A stretch of DNA of 64,000 nucleotides from Burkholderia oklahomensis C6786 (GTDB lineage Bacteria > Pseudomonadota > Gammaproteobacteria > Burkholderiales > Burkholderiaceae). Made by a program: the position numbers and the translations under genes. Of the stretch, positions 1 through 12,025 are shown piece after piece. The notes under the pieces are model-generated. The model worked only from the letters and a program-made list of their open reading frames with translations, had not been told where the DNA came from and made no database searches. Within the stretch, counting starts at the first letter, position 1. The number at the start of each line of letters is the position of its first letter. The stretch lies in NCBI RefSeq assembly GCF_000959365.1, contig NZ_CP009555.1, positions 3,286,001-3,350,000 on the forward strand, written 5' to 3'.

Positions 1-944
1 TGCGCGTAGAGCGCGCGGTTCTCGCGCACGTGCGCCTCGTCGCCCCAGGCGGCGACGCTCGCCTTCTGCCAGACGGGCGACAGCGCCGCGCCGTGGTACG
101 TGCGGTACAGCAGGAAGCGCTTCATGAGCGCCGCGTCGCCCGCGACGAAGCCCGAGCGCATGCCCGGCACGTTCGAGCGCTTCGACAGGCTCGACAGCAT
201 CACGAGGCGCTCGAAGCCGCGGCCGAGCTCGTGCGCGGCCTCGAGGCCGCCCATCGGCGGCTTCGACTCGTCGAAGTAGATCTCCGAATAGCATTCGTCG
301 GACGCGATCACGAAGCCGTGCTCGTCCGACAGCGCGAACAGCTCGCGCCAGTCGTCGAGCGTCAGCACGGCGCCCGTCGGGTTGCCGGGCGAGCACACGT
401 AGACGAGCTGCGTGCGCGCCCACACGTCGTCCGGCACGACCGAATAGTCGGGCGCGAAGTTGCGCGCCGGGTCGCTGTTGACGAAGTACGGCTCGGCGCC
501 CGCGAGGAGCGCCGCGCCTTCGTAAATTTGATAGAAAGGATTCGGACAGAGTACGATCGGCCTTTCGCCGTTCTGGCCGGCGTTCTCGCCGCGCTTGCCC
601 GCGGCCGGATCGATCACCGCCTGCGCGAGCGAGAAGAGCGCCTCGCGCGAGCCCGATGCGGCGAGCACCTGCGTCGCGGCGTCGATCGCGGGCAGCCCGT
701 AGCGGCGCTCGAGCCAGCGGGCGATCGTCTCGCGCAGCGCATCGGTGCCCGCCGTCGCCGGATACGACGCGAGGCCGTCCAGCGCGGCCGCGGCGGCGTC
801 GCGGATCAGCGCGGGCGTCGCATGCTTCGGCTCGCCGATGCCGAAGCTGATCGGCGGCAGATGCGCGCTCGGCGTCACGCCGGCAAAGAGCGCGCGGAGC
901 TTTTCGAACGGATAGGGCTGAAGCGTATCGAGACGAGGATTCAC
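1..944 (-). CDS. dapC: N-succinyldiaminopimelate aminotransferase DapC (partial, 3' end outside window)
   Basis: PLP-dependent class I/II aminotransferase of the succinylase branch of lysine and diaminopimelate synthesis; it would convert N-succinyl-2-amino-6-ketopimelate to N-succinyl-L,L-DAP in the cytoplasm. Reading the minus strand from a GTG at 944 gives a protein beginning MNPRLDTLQPYPFEKLRALF, then GIGEP, the substrate/PLP segment CSPGNPTG, DECYSEIYF, and SLSKRSNVPGMRSGF with the PLP lysine in SLSKRS. The frame is open to base 1, so about 314 residues are present and the C-terminus is missing. No strong ribosome binding site precedes the GTG; the start rests on N-terminal similarity to the family. 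It is divergent from the EamA gene. The dapC call rather than a generic aminotransferase rests on my recall of the DapC family and of the Burkholderia gene order. Confidence 0.9.
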   Translation of the reverse strand, partial: MNPRLDTLQPYPFEKLRALFAGVTPSAHLPPISFGIGEPKHATPALIRDAAAAALDGLASYPATAGTDALRETIARWLERRYGLPAIDAATQVLAASGSREALFSLAQAVIDPAAGKRGENAGQNGERPIVLCPNPFYQIYEGAALLAGAEPYFVNSDPARNFAPDYSVVPDDVWARTQLVYVCSPGNPTGAVLTLDDWRELFALSDEHGFVIASDECYSEIYFDESKPPMGGLEAAHELGRGFERLVMLSSLSKRSNVPGMRSGFVAGDAALMKRFLLYRTYHGAALSPVWQKASVAAWGDEAHVRENRALYA

Positions 945-1125
945 GGGCTTGGACGGGCGGAGCCGGTAGATGGCCGATCGGACGGGCCGGTTTAAGCGAA
1001 ACGGGCGCGAAACAGGGGCGCGGCAGGCGCCGCCGGGCGCGGGCGAAGAAGGGCGCGGCGGATGGCGCGCGGGATGCCGGCGTTACCGGCCCGTGCCGGC
1101 CTGTTGGGCGCGGCGACGGCGCTCG

Positions 1126-1154
1126 ATTATAGCGTGACATCGGACGGCGGAACG
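1126..1154 (-). promoter_or_regulatory. Candidate promoter for dapC
   Basis: On the minus strand there is a perfect TATAAT hexamer (plus coordinates 1126-1131) about 180 bp upstream of the dapC start. A weak -35 (cgttcc) would lie near 1149-1154. Only the -10 is convincing. Confidence 0.35.
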
Positions 1155-1210
1155 CGCGGCGAACGCGCCGCGGCGCCGTGCGATGAAGGAAAAAGAGGTT
1201 CGGTTTGCAA

Positions 1211-2152
1211 ATGAATGAACGAGGGAGCGCCGGCTGGCCGACGCTCGCGATTCTGATCGGCGCGTCGGTATGGGGCCTGATCTGGTATCCGCTGCGTCTC
1301 CTGGCGGCGCTCGGCGTGACGGGCACGGCGGCGAGCGCCGCAACGAGCGTCGTCGCCTGCGCGTTCGTGCTGATCGTGCGGCGCAGGTCGATCGCGACGG
1401 TGCGCTGGCACTGGCTGCTGCCCGCGCTCGGCGTCGCGGCGGGCGTGACGAATCTCGGCTTCGTCTGGGGCACGATTCACGGCGAAGTGCTGCGCGTGAT
1501 GCTGCTCTTTTATCTGACGCCCGCGTGGACCGCGATCTACGCGCACTTCATCCTGCACGAGCGGCTCACGCTCGCGGGCGCGGCGCTCGCCGCGCTGTCG
1601 CTCGCCGGCGCGATGCTGATGCTGTGGTCGCCGCGGCTCGGCGTGCCGCTGCCGTCGAACCCGGCCGAATGGGCGGGGCTCGCGGCGGGGATGAGCTTCG
1701 CGATGAGCAACGTGCTCGTCGTCAAGGCGAGCCGCGAGCTGCCGCGAATGAAGCCCGAGATGCGCACGGCGACGCTCTTCGGCGGCGCGGCCGCGCTCGG
1801 CGTCGTCGCGTCGCTCGTCGAAGGCCTGCCGCCGATGCCGGCGGGCGGCGACTTGGGCTTCGCGGCGCTCCTCGTCGTCGGGATCGGCGTGACGGTCGCG
1901 GCGAACAACATGCTCGTCCAGCACGGCTTGGCGCGCGTGCCGGCGAACCGCGCATCGATCGTCATGCTGTTCGAGATCGTCGTCACCGCGCTGTCGGCGT
2001 GGCTTTTTGCCAACGAAGTGCCGACCGCGCGCGAATGGGCGGGCGGCTTCTGCATCGTCGTCGCGACCCTGCTGTCGAGCCGCGTGCACCGTGGCCGGCC
2101 GGCGGACGACGAACCGCGCGAGCCGCGGGACGGCGCGCGCGCGATGGTATGA
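1211..2152 (+). CDS. EamA/DMT-family transporter
   Basis: Predicted inner-membrane permease of the drug/metabolite transporter (EamA) superfamily; substrate unknown. The roughly 313-residue protein is a run of about ten hydrophobic helices, starting with a TLAILIGASVWGLIWYPLR segment typical of the first EamA repeat and containing an internal second repeat after about residue 155 (EWAGLAAGMSFAMSNVL). The ATG at 1211 is preferred to an in-frame TTG at 1205, because the purine-rich AAGGAAAAAGAGG upstream can serve either and ATG is the commoner start. The C-terminal tail is charged and proline/arginine-rich. It lies between divergent dapC and smc and ends about 150 bp before the smc start. Confidence 0.85.
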   Translation: MNERGSAGWPTLAILIGASVWGLIWYPLRLLAALGVTGTAASAATSVVACAFVLIVRRRSIATVRWHWLLPALGVAAGVTNLGFVWGTIHGEVLRVMLLFYLTPAWTAIYAHFILHERLTLAGAALAALSLAGAMLMLWSPRLGVPLPSNPAEWAGLAAGMSFAMSNVLVVKASRELPRMKPEMRTATLFGGAAALGVVASLVEGLPPMPAGGDLGFAALLVVGIGVTVAANNMLVQHGLARVPANRASIVMLFEIVVTALSAWLFANEVPTAREWAGGFCIVVATLLSSRVHRGRPADDEPREPRDGARAMV

Positions 2153-2300
2153 TTGGCCCCATTCGCGGGGCCGACTGCTTGACAGCACGGCCCCGTTTTT
2201 CGAATCTTGGGCGTGCGGCGCGCGCGCGGGCCTCGCGGCCGAATCGCGGCGCGCAACGCACGTTCCGAACCGTTTCACACTCTTTACCACCGATACCGCC

Positions 2301-5300
2301 GTGCGTCTGAGCTCGATCAAACTCGCTGGCTTCAAATCTTTCGTCGATCCCACGCACTTCCAGGTCCCAGGTCAACTGGTCGGCGTGGTGGGGCCGAACG
2401 GGTGCGGCAAATCCAACATCATCGACGCCGTGCGCTGGGTGCTCGGCGAATCGCGCGCGTCCGAGCTGCGCGGCGAGTCGATGCAGGACGTGATCTTCAA
2501 CGGCTCGACGGCCCGCAAGCCCGGCAGCCGGGCGAGCGTCGAGCTCGTGTTCGACAACTCCGACGGCCGCGCGGCCGGCCAGTGGGGCCAGTACGGCGAG
2601 ATCGCCGTGAAGCGCGTGCTGACGCGCGACGGCACGTCGAGCTACTACATCAACAATCTGCCCGCGCGCCGCCGCGACATCCAGGATATCTTCCTCGGCA
2701 CGGGTCTCGGCCCGCGCGCGTACGCGATCATCGGCCAGGGGATGATCGCGCGGATCATCGAGGCGAAGCCCGAAGAGCTGCGCGTGTTCCTCGAAGAGGC
2801 GGCGGGCGTGTCGAAGTACAAGGAGCGCCGCCGCGAGACCGAGAACCGCCTGCACGACACGCGCGAGAACCTGACGCGCGTCGAGGACATCGTCCGCGAG
2901 CTCGGCTCGAATCTCGAGAAGCTCGAAGCGCAGGCGGTCGTCGCGACGAAGTACAAGGAGCTCGTCGCCGACGGCGAGGAGAAGCAACGCCTGCTGTGGC
3001 TTTTGCGCAAGAACGAGGCGGCGGCCGAGCAGGACAGGCAGCGCCGCGCGATCGGCGACGCGCAGATCGAGCTCGACGCGCAGACCGCGAGGCTGCGCGA
3101 AGTCGAGGCGCAACTGGAGACGCTGCGCGTCGCGCACTATTCGGCGAGCGACGCGATGCAGGGCGCGCAGGGCGCGCTCTATGAAGCGAACGCCGAGGTG
3201 AGCCGCCTCGAGGCCGAGATCAAGTTCATCGTCGAGTCGCGCAACCGCGTGCAATCGCAGATCGCGGCGCTCGTCGCGCAGCAGGAGCAGTGGCGCGCGC
3301 AGGCCGACAAGGCGCAGGGCGACATCGAGGAAGCGGAAGAAGCACGCGCGGTCGCCGACGAGAAGGCGGCGCTCGCCGAGGACGACGCGGCCGCGAAGCA
3401 CGACGCGCTGCCCGCGCTCGAGGCGCGCTGGCGCGATGCGCAGACCGGACTGAACGACGAGCGCGGCCGGATCGCGCAGACCGAGCAGGCGCTCAAGCTC
3501 GAAGCCGCGCACCAGCGCAATGCCGATCAGCAGCTCCAGCAGCTCCAGCAGCGCCACGAGCGTCTGAAGACCGAGGCGGGCGGCCTCGACGCGCCCGACG
3601 AGGCGCAGCTCGAAGAGCTGCGGATGCAGCTCGCCGAGCACGAAGAGATTCTTGCCGAGGCGCAGGCGCGCCTCGCCGACGCGCAGGAGACGCTGCCGCG
3701 CCTCGACGCGGAGCGCCGTGCGGCGCACGAGCGCGTGCAGGCCGAGAGCGCGCAGATCCATCAGCTCGAAGCGCGCCTGGCCGCGCTCAAGCAGTTGCAG
3801 GAAAACGTGCAGACGGAAGGCAAGATCCAGCCGTGGCTCGACAAGCACGAGCTCGGCGCGCTGCCGCGTCTGTGGAAGAAGCTGCACGTCGAGGCCGGCT
3901 GGGAAACCGCGCTCGAAGCGGTGCTGCGCGAGCGGCTCGCGGCGCTCGAAGTGTCGAATCTCGACTGGGTGAAGGCGTTCGCGACCGACGCGCCGCCGGC
4001 GAAGCTCGCGTTTTACGCGCCGCCGCCCGCGGGCGAGCCGCTCGCTGCGCCGGGCGCGCTGCGGCCGCTCCTGTCGCTCGTGCGGATCGACGACGCGGGC
4101 CTGCGCGCGGTGCTCAACGACTGGCTCGGCACGGCGTTCATCGCCGACGATCTCGCGCAGGCGCTTGCCGCGCGCGCGCAGCTGCCGCAGGGCGGCGCGT
4201 TCGTCGTGAAGGCGGGCCACGTCGTCACGCGCTCGGGTGTGCAGCTGTATGCGGCCGATTCCGAGCAGGCGGGGATGCTCGCGCGCCAGCAGGAAATCGA
4301 GAATCTGGCGCGGCAGGTGCGCGCGCAGGCGCTCCTGTCGGACGAAGCGAAGGCGGCGGCGATCCGCGCGGAAGCGGCGCACACGCAGGCGTCGCAGGCG
4401 CTGACCGAAGTGCGCGCGCAGGCCGAGCGCGCGACGCAGCGCGTGCACGCGCTGCAGATGGACGTGCTGAAGCTCGCGCAAGCGCACGAGCGCTACACGC
4501 AGCGCAGCACGCAGATTCGCGAGGAGCTCGAGGAGATCGGCGCGCAGATCGAAGAGCAGCGCGCGCTGCGCGCGGAGTCGGAGGCGAACTTCGAGCGTCA
4601 CGACGCCGAGCTCGCCGAGCTGCAGGCACGCTTCGAGGACAACCAGCTCGCGTTCGAGGCGCTCGACGAATCGCTGACGAACGCGCGCCAGGAAGCGCGC
4701 GAGCTCGAGCGCGCGGCCACCGATGCGCGCTTCGCCGCGCGCCAGTCGGCGAACCGGATCGACGAGCTGAAGCGCACGATCCAGGTCGCGCACGACCAGA
4801 GCGAGCGCGTCGCCGCGTCGCTCGAGGACGCGCGCGCGGAGCTCGAGACGATCAACGAGCAGACCGCGCACACCGGCCTGCAGGACGCGCTCGAAGTGCG
4901 CGCGGCGAAGGAGCAGGCGCTCGGCGCCGCGCGCGCGGAGCTCGACGACCTGACCGCGAAGCTGCGCGCGGCCGACGAGACGCGCTTGGCGGCCGAGCGC
5001 TCGCTGCAGCCGCTGCGCGACCGCATCACCGAGCTGCAGTTGAAGGAGCAGGCGGCGCGGATGACGGGCGAGCAGTTCGCCGAGCAGCTCGCGGCGGCCG
5101 AGGTCGACGAGGCCGCGCTGAAGGACAAGCTCACGCCGGACATGAAGCCGTCGTACCTGCAGGGCGAGGTCACGCGGATCAACAACGCGGTCAGCGCGCT
5201 CGGCCCCGTCAACATGGCGGCGCTCGAAGAGCTCGCGGCGGCGAGCGAGCGCAAGGTGTTCCTCGACGCGCAATCGGCCGACCTGACGAACGCGATCGAG

Positions 5301-5813
5301 ACGCTCGAGGACGCGATCCGCAAGATCGACCAGGAAACCCGCACGCTGCTGCAGGCGACCTTCGACGAAGTGAACCGCCATTTCAGCGATCTGTTCCCGC
5401 GCCTTTTCGGCGGCGGCCAGGCGAAGCTCATCATGACGGGCGACGAGATCCTCGACGCCGGCGTGCAGGTGATGGCGCAGCCGCCCGGCAAGAAGAACGC
5501 GACGATTCACCTGCTGTCGGGCGGCGAGAAGGCGCTGACGGCGACCGCGCTCGTGTTCGCGATGTTCCAACTGAACCCGGCGCCGTTCTGTCTGCTCGAC
5601 GAGGTCGACGCACCGCTCGACGACGCGAACACCGAGCGCTTCGCGAACCTCGTGCGCGCGATGTCGGACAAGACGCAGTTCCTTTTCATCTCGCACAACA
5701 AGATCGCGATGGAGATGGCGCAGCAACTGATCGGCGTGACGATGCAGGAGCAGGGCGTGTCGCGGATCGTCGCGGTGGACATGGAAACTGCCGCGGGTTT
5801 TGCGCAGAATTGA
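2301..5813 (+). CDS. smc: Chromosome segregation ATPase SMC
   Basis: Structural maintenance of chromosomes protein, the core ATPase of the condensin-like complex that organises and segregates the nucleoid. The 1170-residue product has the family's usual length. The N-terminal head has MRLSSIKLAGFKSF and Walker A GPNGCGKSN near residue 32-40. Two long coiled-coil arms rich in Glu/Ala/Arg flank a hinge near residues 520-690. The C-terminal head has the ABC signature LSGGEKALTATALVFAMF followed by Walker B with LLDEVDAPLDD. The GTG at 2301 is chosen because MRLSSIKL is the conserved SMC start; the frame is open further upstream but that part overlaps the EamA gene. zipA follows 81 bp downstream. 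No scpA or scpB is adjacent. Confidence 0.97.
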   Translation: MRLSSIKLAGFKSFVDPTHFQVPGQLVGVVGPNGCGKSNIIDAVRWVLGESRASELRGESMQDVIFNGSTARKPGSRASVELVFDNSDGRAAGQWGQYGEIAVKRVLTRDGTSSYYINNLPARRRDIQDIFLGTGLGPRAYAIIGQGMIARIIEAKPEELRVFLEEAAGVSKYKERRRETENRLHDTRENLTRVEDIVRELGSNLEKLEAQAVVATKYKELVADGEEKQRLLWLLRKNEAAAEQDRQRRAIGDAQIELDAQTARLREVEAQLETLRVAHYSASDAMQGAQGALYEANAEVSRLEAEIKFIVESRNRVQSQIAALVAQQEQWRAQADKAQGDIEEAEEARAVADEKAALAEDDAAAKHDALPALEARWRDAQTGLNDERGRIAQTEQALKLEAAHQRNADQQLQQLQQRHERLKTEAGGLDAPDEAQLEELRMQLAEHEEILAEAQARLADAQETLPRLDAERRAAHERVQAESAQIHQLEARLAALKQLQENVQTEGKIQPWLDKHELGALPRLWKKLHVEAGWETALEAVLRERLAALEVSNLDWVKAFATDAPPAKLAFYAPPPAGEPLAAPGALRPLLSLVRIDDAGLRAVLNDWLGTAFIADDLAQALAARAQLPQGGAFVVKAGHVVTRSGVQLYAADSEQAGMLARQQEIENLARQVRAQALLSDEAKAAAIRAEAAHTQASQALTEVRAQAERATQRVHALQMDVLKLAQAHERYTQRSTQIREELEEIGAQIEEQRALRAESEANFERHDAELAELQARFEDNQLAFEALDESLTNARQEARELERAATDARFAARQSANRIDELKRTIQVAHDQSERVAASLEDARAELETINEQTAHTGLQDALEVRAAKEQALGAARAELDDLTAKLRAADETRLAAERSLQPLRDRITELQLKEQAARMTGEQFAEQLAAAEVDEAALKDKLTPDMKPSYLQGEVTRINNAVSALGPVNMAALEELAAASERKVFLDAQSADLTNAIETLEDAIRKIDQETRTLLQATFDEVNRHFSDLFPRLFGGGQAKLIMTGDEILDAGVQVMAQPPGKKNATIHLLSGGEKALTATALVFAMFQLNPAPFCLLDEVDAPLDDANTERFANLVRAMSDKTQFLFISHNKIAMEMAQQLIGVTMQEQGVSRIVAVDMETAAGFAQN

Positions 5814-5894
5814 CGTTTGACGAATGGCCCGCGGGCGCGCGGCGCATGGGCGCCCGTCCGCGAGTCCCATGAAAAAGAATTTGATGGAGCGTGC

Positions 5895-7157
5895 ATGGAC
5901 GAGTTGACACTCGGATTGATCGGCGCGGGCGCCGTCGTGGTGGGCGGCGTCGTGGTCTACAACGCGTGGCAGGGGGCGAAGGTGCGTCGCAGGATGCCGC
6001 GCCCGATGCCGCCCGAGGCGGCCGAAGCCGCCGCGCGGCACGAGCGCGACGACGAGGCGCCCTTCATCGAGCCGGTGCGGCAGCCGGCGCGCCGCGAGGC
6101 CGCGGCGGGCGGCGCGGCGGGTGCGCAGGGCGACGACGCGGCGCGCGTCGAGCCGACGTTCGGCGGCGCGGCGCCCGCCGACACGCCGGCCGATCTGCAG
6201 GCCGAGGCGACGGTTGCGAACGGCGCGGTCGAGCCCGCCGTCGAGACGAGCGGCGGCGAAGCGGCCGCTTCCGTCCCCGCGCACGACGAGCCGGTCGAGC
6301 CGGTGCTGCCCGCCGCGACGACGATTTCCGCGGCGCCGCCCGCGATCGTCGATCGCCGGATCGACTGCATCGTGCCGATCCGCCTCGCGGGCCCGCTCGC
6401 GGGCGACAAGATCCTGCCCGCCGCGCAGCGGCTGCGCCGCGCGGGCAGCAAGCCGGTGCACATCGAAGGCAAGCCGGAAGGCGGCGGCGCGTGGGAGCTG
6501 CTGCAGAGCGGCGTGCGCTACGAAGAGCTGCGCGCGGCCGCGCAGCTCGCGAACCGCGGCGGCCCGCTCAACGAGCTCGAGTTCTCCGAATTCGTGACGG
6601 GCGTCCAGCAGTTCGCGGACGCGATCGACGGCGCGCCGGAATTCCCGGACATGATGGAAACGGTGTCGATGGCGCGCGAGCTAGACGGCTTCGCCGCGCA
6701 GTGCGACGCGCAGCTGTCGATCAACGTGATGTCGGACGGTGCGCCGTGGTCGGCGAACTACGTGCAGGCGGTCGCGTCGCAGGACGGGCTCCTGCTGTCG
6801 CGCGACGGCACGCGCTTCGTGAAGCTCGACGCGAAGCAGAATCCCGTCTTCATGCTGCAGTTCGGCGACACGAACTTCCTGCGCGACGACCTCACGTACA
6901 AGGGCGGCAACCTGATCACGCTCGTGCTCGACGTGCCCGTCGCCGACGAGGACATCCTGCCGTTCAGGCTGATGTGCGACTACGCGAAGTCGCTGTCGGA
7001 GCGGATCGGTGCGCGCGTCGTCGACGACCAGCGCCGGCCGCTGCCGGAATCGACGCTGCTCGCGATCGAGCAGCAGCTGATGAAGCTGTACGCGCGGCTC
7101 GAGGAAGCCGGGATTCCGGCCGGGTCGCCCGTCACGCGGCGGCTGTTCAGCCAGTAA
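5895..7157 (+). CDS. zipA: Cell division protein ZipA
   Basis: Membrane-anchored division protein that binds FtsZ C-termini at the septal ring. The 420-residue product has the diagnostic order: a single N-terminal membrane anchor (LGLIGAGAVVVGGVVVYNAW), a basic patch, a long Ala/Pro/Glu-rich linker (about residues 40-140), then a folded C-terminal FtsZ-binding domain from about residue 155 (DCIVPIRLAGPLAGDKILP onward). A GGAG sits just upstream of the ATG at 5895. It lies between smc and ligA, as in other beta-proteobacteria. The linker is compositionally simple and poorly conserved, so the call rests on the two ends and on context. Confidence 0.88.
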   Translation: MDELTLGLIGAGAVVVGGVVVYNAWQGAKVRRRMPRPMPPEAAEAAARHERDDEAPFIEPVRQPARREAAAGGAAGAQGDDAARVEPTFGGAAPADTPADLQAEATVANGAVEPAVETSGGEAAASVPAHDEPVEPVLPAATTISAAPPAIVDRRIDCIVPIRLAGPLAGDKILPAAQRLRRAGSKPVHIEGKPEGGGAWELLQSGVRYEELRAAAQLANRGGPLNELEFSEFVTGVQQFADAIDGAPEFPDMMETVSMARELDGFAAQCDAQLSINVMSDGAPWSANYVQAVASQDGLLLSRDGTRFVKLDAKQNPVFMLQFGDTNFLRDDLTYKGGNLITLVLDVPVADEDILPFRLMCDYAKSLSERIGARVVDDQRRPLPESTLLAIEQQLMKLYARLEEAGIPAGSPVTRRLFSQ

Positions 7158-10242
<3,085 letters not shown>

Positions 10243-10293
10243 CACCGCAAAGCGGCGCGCGCCGCGGCGTCGCGAAGACGGCAGCGGAAACGA

Positions 10294-10319
10294 AAACGCC
10301 CGCGGTTTGGCGGGCGTTT
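10294..10319. terminator. Hairpin terminator between convergent def and the pseudouridine synthase gene
   Basis: Perfect 10-bp inverted repeat (aaacgcccgc 10294-10303 and gcgggcgttt 10310-10319) with a 6-nt loop. The stem ends in A/T bases on both sides, so it can terminate both convergent genes. Confidence 0.8.
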
Positions 10320-10350
10320 CCTCGTGGCGTGAGCCGGGCAGCCGCTTCGT

Positions 10351-12009
10351 TCAGAACGACTCGTCCGGCCCGAGGTAGCGCCACTCGCCCTGCGGCAGCG
10401 CCCCCAGCATCACGCGGCCCATCCGCACGCGCTTCAGGCCGATCACTTCGAGGCCGACGAGTTCGCACATCCGGCGAATCTGGCGCTTCTTGCCTTCGCG
10501 CAGCACGAAGCGCAACTGCTCGCCATTCTGCCAACTGACCATCGCGGGCTTGAGCGGCGCGCCGTCGAGCTCGAGGCCGTGGCGCAGCTTCGCGAGCGAC
10601 TCGGCGGGAAAATGCTGGTCGATGTCGGCCATGCGCTCGCCGAAGCGCACGCGCACCAGATATTCCTTGTCGATGTCGGATTGCTCGCCGATCAGCTGCT
10701 TCGCGACGCGGCCGTTTTGCGTCAGCACGAGGAGGCCTGTCGAATCGATGTCGAGCCGGCCCGCGGGTGCGAGCGCGCGCAGGTGCTGCGGCGAGAAGCG
10801 CAGCGGCGAGCGGTCGCCGCTCCAGTGGTTCTCGCGCGTGACGAGCGTCACGGCGGGCGCGTAGCCGTCTTCCGCCTGGCCCGACACATAGCCGACCGGC
10901 TTGTGCAGCAGGATCGTCACTTGCGCCGCCTGCGCGGCGCGCGCGTTCGAGTCGATCTCGATGCGCTGGTCGGCGCGCACCTTCGTGCCGAGCGTGTCGA
11001 TGCGCTCGCCGTCGACGAGCACCCAGCCTTTCTCGATCCATTCGTCCGCCTCGCGGCGCGAGCAGAGGCCGAGCTCCGACATGCGCTTCGACAGGCGCAC
11101 GAGGCCCGTTTCGTCGCCGCGGTCGACGGGTGCGGCGGATGCGCCCGAGTCGGTCGCGCGGCGCTTGATCGGCTGGGCGACTTTCAGCGCGGGGCCCGTC
11201 GTTGCCCGAGCGGTGGGGCGGCGCTCGTCGGCGGCGCGCGCGCGCGGCGCCTTGCGTTCGTCGGAGCGTGCGGTGCTGCGCGAAGGCGCGCGTTTGGCGG
11301 GTGCGCCGTAGCGGTCGTCGGCGCGCTGCGGCGCACGCTTGCCGCCTGCCGCGCCTTTGCCCGCGAACGACGAGGGCGCTGGATCGCGTGCGGTGCGGCC
11401 GTTCGTGCGTGGCGCGCGGTCGTCGGACTGGCGCGACGTGGTCCGGGACGTGCCGCCGAACTTGGCGCCCGCCGCGCCGCGCGTGCCGGCGGGTTTCGCC
11501 GCGTCGCGCTCCGCGCGGCCTTTGCCGCGCGCGCCCGGATCGAACGAACGCGCGTCCGTGCTGCGCGACGGCCGTTCGTCGCGTTGCCCGCCGCGATCGG
11601 CGGGGCGGCGCTCGAACTTCGCGTCCATACGGCGGGCGCCTTCGCCGGCCGCCGCGCCGGGCGCGCCGGCGCGCCTGGCCGACGCGCGCTCGCCGCTCGG
11701 GCGGCCCGCGTCATTCGCGGTACGCGGCTTCGCGAAGCGTTTGCCTTCGGACGCCGCAGCCGGACGCGACGGCGTGCCCGCGCGCTTCGGCGCGGCGGCC
11801 GCCGCGCCTCGCGGCGCCGACGGCTTCGCGGCGGGTTTCGCGGATTTGGCCGCGGACTTCGGCGCTGGGGACTTCGGCGCTGCGGGCTTCGCGCCGGCCG
11901 CTTTCGCGTCGGGCCGCGCGACCTTGCGCGCGGTGAGGCTGCCGGAGCGGACGGGGGCGCGGCCGGGCGTCGCCGGCCGCGGATTCTTGACGGTCAATTT
12001 TGTGCGCAT
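10351..12009 (-). CDS. RsuA/RluB/RluE/RluF-family pseudouridine synthase with long low-complexity N-terminus
   Basis: Predicted RNA pseudouridine synthase acting on rRNA, or tRNA for RluF-like members. Of 552 residues, roughly the last 230 are the enzyme: an S4 RNA-binding domain ([20 protein letters not shown]), the catalytic-aspartate motif [14 protein letters not shown], and the C-terminal [13 protein letters not shown]...LPQGEWRYL, which resembles RluF more than RsuA. The first 320 residues are almost entirely Ala, Lys, Arg, Pro, Gly and Ser and are probably disordered. The ATG at 12009 ([12 protein letters not shown]) follows the glnD stop by 16 bp, suggesting one transcript. Which RNA position it modifies cannot be read from sequence. 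Confidence 0.85.
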   Translation of the reverse strand: MRTKLTVKNPRPATPGRAPVRSGSLTARKVARPDAKAAGAKPAAPKSPAPKSAAKSAKPAAKPSAPRGAAAAAPKRAGTPSRPAAASEGKRFAKPRTANDAGRPSGERASARRAGAPGAAAGEGARRMDAKFERRPADRGGQRDERPSRSTDARSFDPGARGKGRAERDAAKPAGTRGAAGAKFGGTSRTTSRQSDDRAPRTNGRTARDPAPSSFAGKGAAGGKRAPQRADDRYGAPAKRAPSRSTARSDERKAPRARAADERRPTARATTGPALKVAQPIKRRATDSGASAAPVDRGDETGLVRLSKRMSELGLCSRREADEWIEKGWVLVDGERIDTLGTKVRADQRIEIDSNARAAQAAQVTILLHKPVGYVSGQAEDGYAPAVTLVTRENHWSGDRSPLRFSPQHLRALAPAGRLDIDSTGLLVLTQNGRVAKQLIGEQSDIDKEYLVRVRFGERMADIDQHFPAESLAKLRHGLELDGAPLKPAMVSWQNGEQLRFVLREGKKRQIRRMCELVGLEVIGLKRVRMGRVMLGALPQGEWRYLGPDESF

Positions 12010-12025
12010 AAACGCTGGAACACAC

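Noticed and set aside
1983..6461. 1492-residue minus-strand frame opposite smc and zipA
   Set aside because: Complement of coding DNA with strong codon bias; Arg/Leu-rich with no family signature.
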